Below, piece after piece: positions 61,397-64,000 of a DNA stretch of 64,000 nt; positions within the stretch are counted from its first letter, which is position 1, and every line of letters starts with the position of its first letter. The position numbers and the translations under genes are program-made. Source of the stretch: Rhodocollybia butyracea (lineage: Eukaryota > Basidiomycota > Agaricomycetes > Agaricales > Omphalotaceae); NCBI GenBank assembly GCA_015501585.1, contig JADNRY010000046.1:124001-188000 (forward strand), written 5' to 3'. The notes under the pieces are model-generated. The model saw nothing but the letters and a program-made list of their open reading frames with translations. It was not told the DNA's origin and made no database searches.

Positions 61397-63172
61397 CTAT
61401 TTTTCCGAACCGGTATCGGTCGGATTAGTTGCAGATTCCTCGGTCGAAGTGGCCCGGGCACGAGAATCCCCTGACCTCTTCTTATCACAATTCTCTGCTT
61501 TATGCTTTCCACCACAAATCATGCACAGGCCTCCCTTCTTTCGGCGTTCCACTTCGGAAGGCTTAAGTCGTCCGTCGGCGCCGAGAAGGTTGGCGTAAGG
61601 TTTCGGTGCAGAGCTGACCAAAGATCCAGACTTGTTGGAACCGGAACCTGAAGGGCCCGATTTGTTGTTGTTGTTCCAAGGCTTTTTCGGTTGCTGTCCG
61701 GAGCCTTGGGAAGAGTTGTTTGGTTTGTTAAAACCAGAATTCTGCGAAGGATTATTTTGAGAGAAAGAGTTCGGAGAACCCTTTTTCGTCGGAGAGGAAG
61801 TTTTACCGCCGGAGCCACCTCCGGAAGACCTTGCGACCTCTCTTTTACGTTCCTCTTCGCGCCGCCAGTGCTGATTATCAATCTCAAGCACTTTGGCGCG
61901 GTATGCCAAAAGCATTGCCGGTGTTGGACCATGAACCATCTCGTCCTTGATCCTAGTCGCCAAACCACGCTGATAAGCCCACTTAAGGGCGATGTCGTCC
62001 CATCCTGTCATTGCCGCCAAGGTATTGAATCGGGTGTTATACTTCCGAACCTGTTCATTCTCCTTCATCCGAATATTACCGAGTTTGTCCTCGGCTTCAC
62101 CCTGGGCATCGAAAAGACCGAAATGGTCTTGAAGTTCCTTCACGAGTGCCGAAAAGGAGTTCATCCATGCCGGGGGGTTTATCGGGTTCGGATCCAGAAT
62201 GTCCGGTACGAACCATTCCCGAGCGGATCCGCTAAGGAAGGAAAGAGCATACATGACCTTTTTCTGGTCAGTGAAGTATGATGGGCGGTCAATAAAGACT
62301 AAGGAAAGGGAAACGAGAAACTCCTTGAGTTTCCGAGGTTCAGAGCCGTCGAAAACATCGGGCTCCTTGACTTTGGCTTTGCCTTCCGATGGTTCGGTTG
62401 ACTTGCCACCGAGGAGGGTTAACGCATTTGCGATGGAATCGATAGATCCTCCGAATTTGTCCATTAGTTCCAATACTGCACCGGCATCAGGCTGGCCGCG
62501 AGCATCGAGAAATCTACCTCCGCGGGGACCGCCGGGAGGATCACCACCACCACCATTACCTGGGGGAGGGGGCGGAGGAGGACCACCACCACCACCACCA
62601 TTTCCTGGGTCGTCCGGAGATCCAGGGGGTCCAGGAGGATCAGGGGCAGCATCCCCATCATCACCATCAGGGTTGTTAGGAGGTTCATCGGGAGGATTGT
62701 CGGGAGGATTATCGTCCGGATTCTCACCTTCATCTGCAAATTCTCCTTCTCCTGTGTCCTCTGGTTGTTCGACAATTGGAGGCCGGTCGTCACCCGTAGT
62801 GGTACGAGATTGGTTCGAGAAGAGAGCTCCTTGGAGCTGTTCGGCAAAGGAAGGGGAAGGTGCCGAAGCAATCCTTCCGCGACGAGGAGTAAGGACTAAT
62901 GCAGTACCACTAGCACTGGGAATTTCCTTAATGTCGTATTGGTCGACATTGATGTTACCTAGAACTGCCTCAGTAGAGACAGAAGTGTTCGGAACAGCTA
63001 TTGCGGGTCCGAAGCCACCCGAGCCTCGTCGGCGAGGGTTTCCGGCCGCAGAAATAGAATCATTGTAAGGCAAAAATGACTGAGCATTGGCCAGAAAGGG
63101 ATTAGGAGTCTCGGTCGGCTGGATCCAAGTTTCAGAGACTGTCCGAATTCTAGGAGGTTTTCTTGGAGGCAT
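61397..63172 (-). CDS. Gypsy gag polyprotein (591 aa)
   Basis: One intact frame starting MPPRKPPRIRTVSETWIQPT, 60 bases inside the 5' LTR. It has a low-complexity Gly/Pro/Asp-rich section (about residues 150-220), the capsid-like retrotransposon gag region (DVFDGSEPRKLKEFLVSL, FLSGSAREWF, VKELQDHFG, RKYNTRFNTLAAMTGW) and a Ser/Asn/Lys-rich linker. One zinc knuckle follows (CMICGGKHKAENC), which has three rather than four residues between the second Cys and the His. It ends at TAG 61397-61399 directly after GGAAAAA. Confidence 0.93.
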   Translation of the reverse strand: MPPRKPPRIRTVSETWIQPTETPNPFLANAQSFLPYNDSISAAGNPRRRGSGGFGPAIAVPNTSVSTEAVLGNINVDQYDIKEIPSASGTALVLTPRRGRIASAPSPSFAEQLQGALFSNQSRTTTGDDRPPIVEQPEDTGEGEFADEGENPDDNPPDNPPDEPPNNPDGDDGDAAPDPPGPPGSPDDPGNGGGGGGPPPPPPPGNGGGGDPPGGPRGGRFLDARGQPDAGAVLELMDKFGGSIDSIANALTLLGGKSTEPSEGKAKVKEPDVFDGSEPRKLKEFLVSLSLVFIDRPSYFTDQKKVMYALSFLSGSAREWFVPDILDPNPINPPAWMNSFSALVKELQDHFGLFDAQGEAEDKLGNIRMKENEQVRKYNTRFNTLAAMTGWDDIALKWAYQRGLATRIKDEMVHGPTPAMLLAYRAKVLEIDNQHWRREEERKREVARSSGGGSGGKTSSPTKKGSPNSFSQNNPSQNSGFNKPNNSSQGSGQQPKKPWNNNNKSGPSGSGSNKSGSLVSSAPKPYANLLGADGRLKPSEVERRKKGGLCMICGGKHKAENCDKKRSGDSRARATSTEESATNPTDTGSEK

Positions 63173-63232
63173 TTGTTTTTAAAAAAAAACAGTTGTCAGA
63201 TACGGCGTTAACAAGTACAAGTTTAAATATAC

Positions 63233-63873
63233 TGTTAAGATCGTGCAAGACCGAAGAAGAACCGATCGGTATCCGAAAGGTACGTATTGACGAAGTGGGT
63301 CTCGGACCGATATCGGAGATCGAAGAAGAAGTGGGACGTGCGGTATAGCTATTAGCTAGACCCTTGTCACGCCGAATAGTCCCAAGATGAAGTTCAGGAG
63401 ACAAAGATAGATTCGGCCGATGTAACGGCCAACGAGTAAGACGAGAGAAGGATAGACTAGGGCGGAACTTAGTCGGACAGAAGGTCTGGTTTATCCAAGT
63501 TGATATTTAAACTGAGGACTACTGTACAAGGTTGCACTACTTATATACTAAGAGTCCGGGGCTTCCGGATCGGTAGAAGACAATAGTCGGAAACGTATAT
63601 GGAAGACCGAAGTAAGTAATACAATCATAAGACAATAATACTCAATAGATCGGAAAGGGAATATAATCGAAAGATAATAAGAACCAATTAGAAAGTAATC
63701 CGAAAGGTCCGATGGCGGTACGTCATCGGACAAAGATAACAGATAAGATAGGAAGATAACGAAAAGAGATAAGATGACGGAAATAGACGGGATGGAATCG
63801 GAATGATGCTGGGATGATAGTAGAGGTGATCCGGTGATGATCCGAAGGATGCCGATGCGGCATGGTCGTAACA
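63233..63873 (-). repeat. 5' LTR of the gypsy element
   Basis: 641 bases; the promoter LTR for the minus-strand transcript. See the 3' LTR for the differences. Confidence 0.95.
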
Positions 63874-63878
63874 GAAGC
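63874..63878 (+). repeat. Target-site duplication GAAGC (right)
   Basis: Matches 54398-54402. Confidence 0.9.
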
Positions 63879-63948
63879 GTTGAACTTGTTGTTGAGCACT
63901 GAAGTCTGAAGGTAAATTCACAAAATCACATGACAGGCGCTTTGACAT
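63874..63948 (-). pseudogene. N-terminal piece of a host reading frame split by the gypsy element
   Basis: Minus-strand frame starting MSKRLSCDFVNLPSDF at 63948 runs up to the insertion site. If the element and one GAAGC are removed, it continues in frame into 54397-54266 (SLHFSQLPVACYSLLRH...) to a TGA, 68 codons in all. The protein is not recognised, and it may be one exon of the ill-defined gene at 53.3-54.4 kb. Confidence 0.4.
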
Positions 63949-64000
63949 CCCAAATAAGGCAAAACGATTCTGCTTAGCTTAATTTGGACGCCATCAAAAC

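Larger units (their letters stand above)
54403..63873 (-). mobile_element. Complete, defective Ty3/gypsy chromovirus
   Basis: 9471-base LTR retrotransposon transcribed on the minus strand. Two 641-base LTRs (TGTTA...TAACA) differ at six positions and are bounded by the 5-base duplication GAAGC. In transcription order: 5' LTR (right), 60-base leader, gag, protease, reverse transcriptase, RNase H, integrase, chromodomain, an antisense gene, polypurine tract, 3' LTR (left). Pol is damaged by two TGA codons, at least two single-base shifts and a nested solo LTR, so the copy cannot act alone. The C-terminal chromodomain places it among chromoviruses. A tRNA primer site was not recognised next to the 5' LTR (GTATATTTAAACTTG). 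Confidence 0.95.

Noticed and set aside
62199..63068. 289-codon frame antisense to gag
   Set aside because: A Pro/Gly/Ser-rich mirror of the low-complexity part of gag. No start context, intron or domain.

Overview
The window is nuclear DNA of a filamentous basidiomycete, most likely an Agaricomycete. Genes are compact and broken by many 45-60 base introns with GT...AG ends and CTAAC/CTGAC-like branch points. Intergenic gaps are often under 200 bases. The content is fungal: Zn2Cys6 regulator, Prp28, PI synthase, YVC1-type channel, CE15 glucuronoyl esterase (typical of wood and litter decayers), Sso-type syntaxins and a Ty3/gypsy chromovirus. Gene models were joined by eye from reading frames and splice signals; no alignment was run.

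Layout. 1-3564 (-): a gene joining an IST1 (ESCRT-III regulator) domain to a TBC domain, running off the left edge. 4157-7602 (+): Zn2Cys6 transcription factor with a probable 6-base micro-exon. 7855-11191: a membrane protein (-) and an MCH1-like MFS transporter (+). 11227-14032: an EF-hand protein and PRP28, start codons 38 bases apart. 14290-20855: ICln (-), guanine deaminase (-), asparagine synthetase (-) and PI synthase (+), the last two divergent. 21888-26400 (-): a disordered protein and a YVC1-like cation channel. 27217-28475 (+): CE15 esterase with three frame breaks. 28916-32336 (-): a Zn2Cys6/coiled-coil protein and a MARVEL protein whose tail region holds an 18-base minisatellite. 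33116-39887 (-): PPP4R1-like HEAT protein, aspartate aminotransferase, AN1 zinc finger protein. 40436-45264 (-): three tandem plasma-membrane syntaxins. 45458-48274: argininosuccinate lyase (-) and a FAR-17a/AIG1-like hydrolase (+). 48599-51729: an unknown spliced gene and an intronless gene with a copia-type gag-like N-terminus. 54403-63873: a complete but defective Ty3/gypsy chromovirus with 641-base LTRs and a GAAGC target duplication, an antisense Zn2Cys6 gene between pol and the 3' LTR, and a solo LTR of another family inside pol.

How the genes relate. Several touch membrane traffic (IST1-TBC, three syntaxins, YVC1, PI synthase). Several are in amino-acid and nitrogen metabolism (ASN, ASL, AAT, guanine deaminase). 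I see no biosynthetic cluster; this is mostly housekeeping sequence with a repeat-rich right end.

Caution. At least a dozen conserved frames are broken by single-base gains or losses, mostly in short homopolymers. Many broken frames here may be consensus errors rather than pseudogenes.
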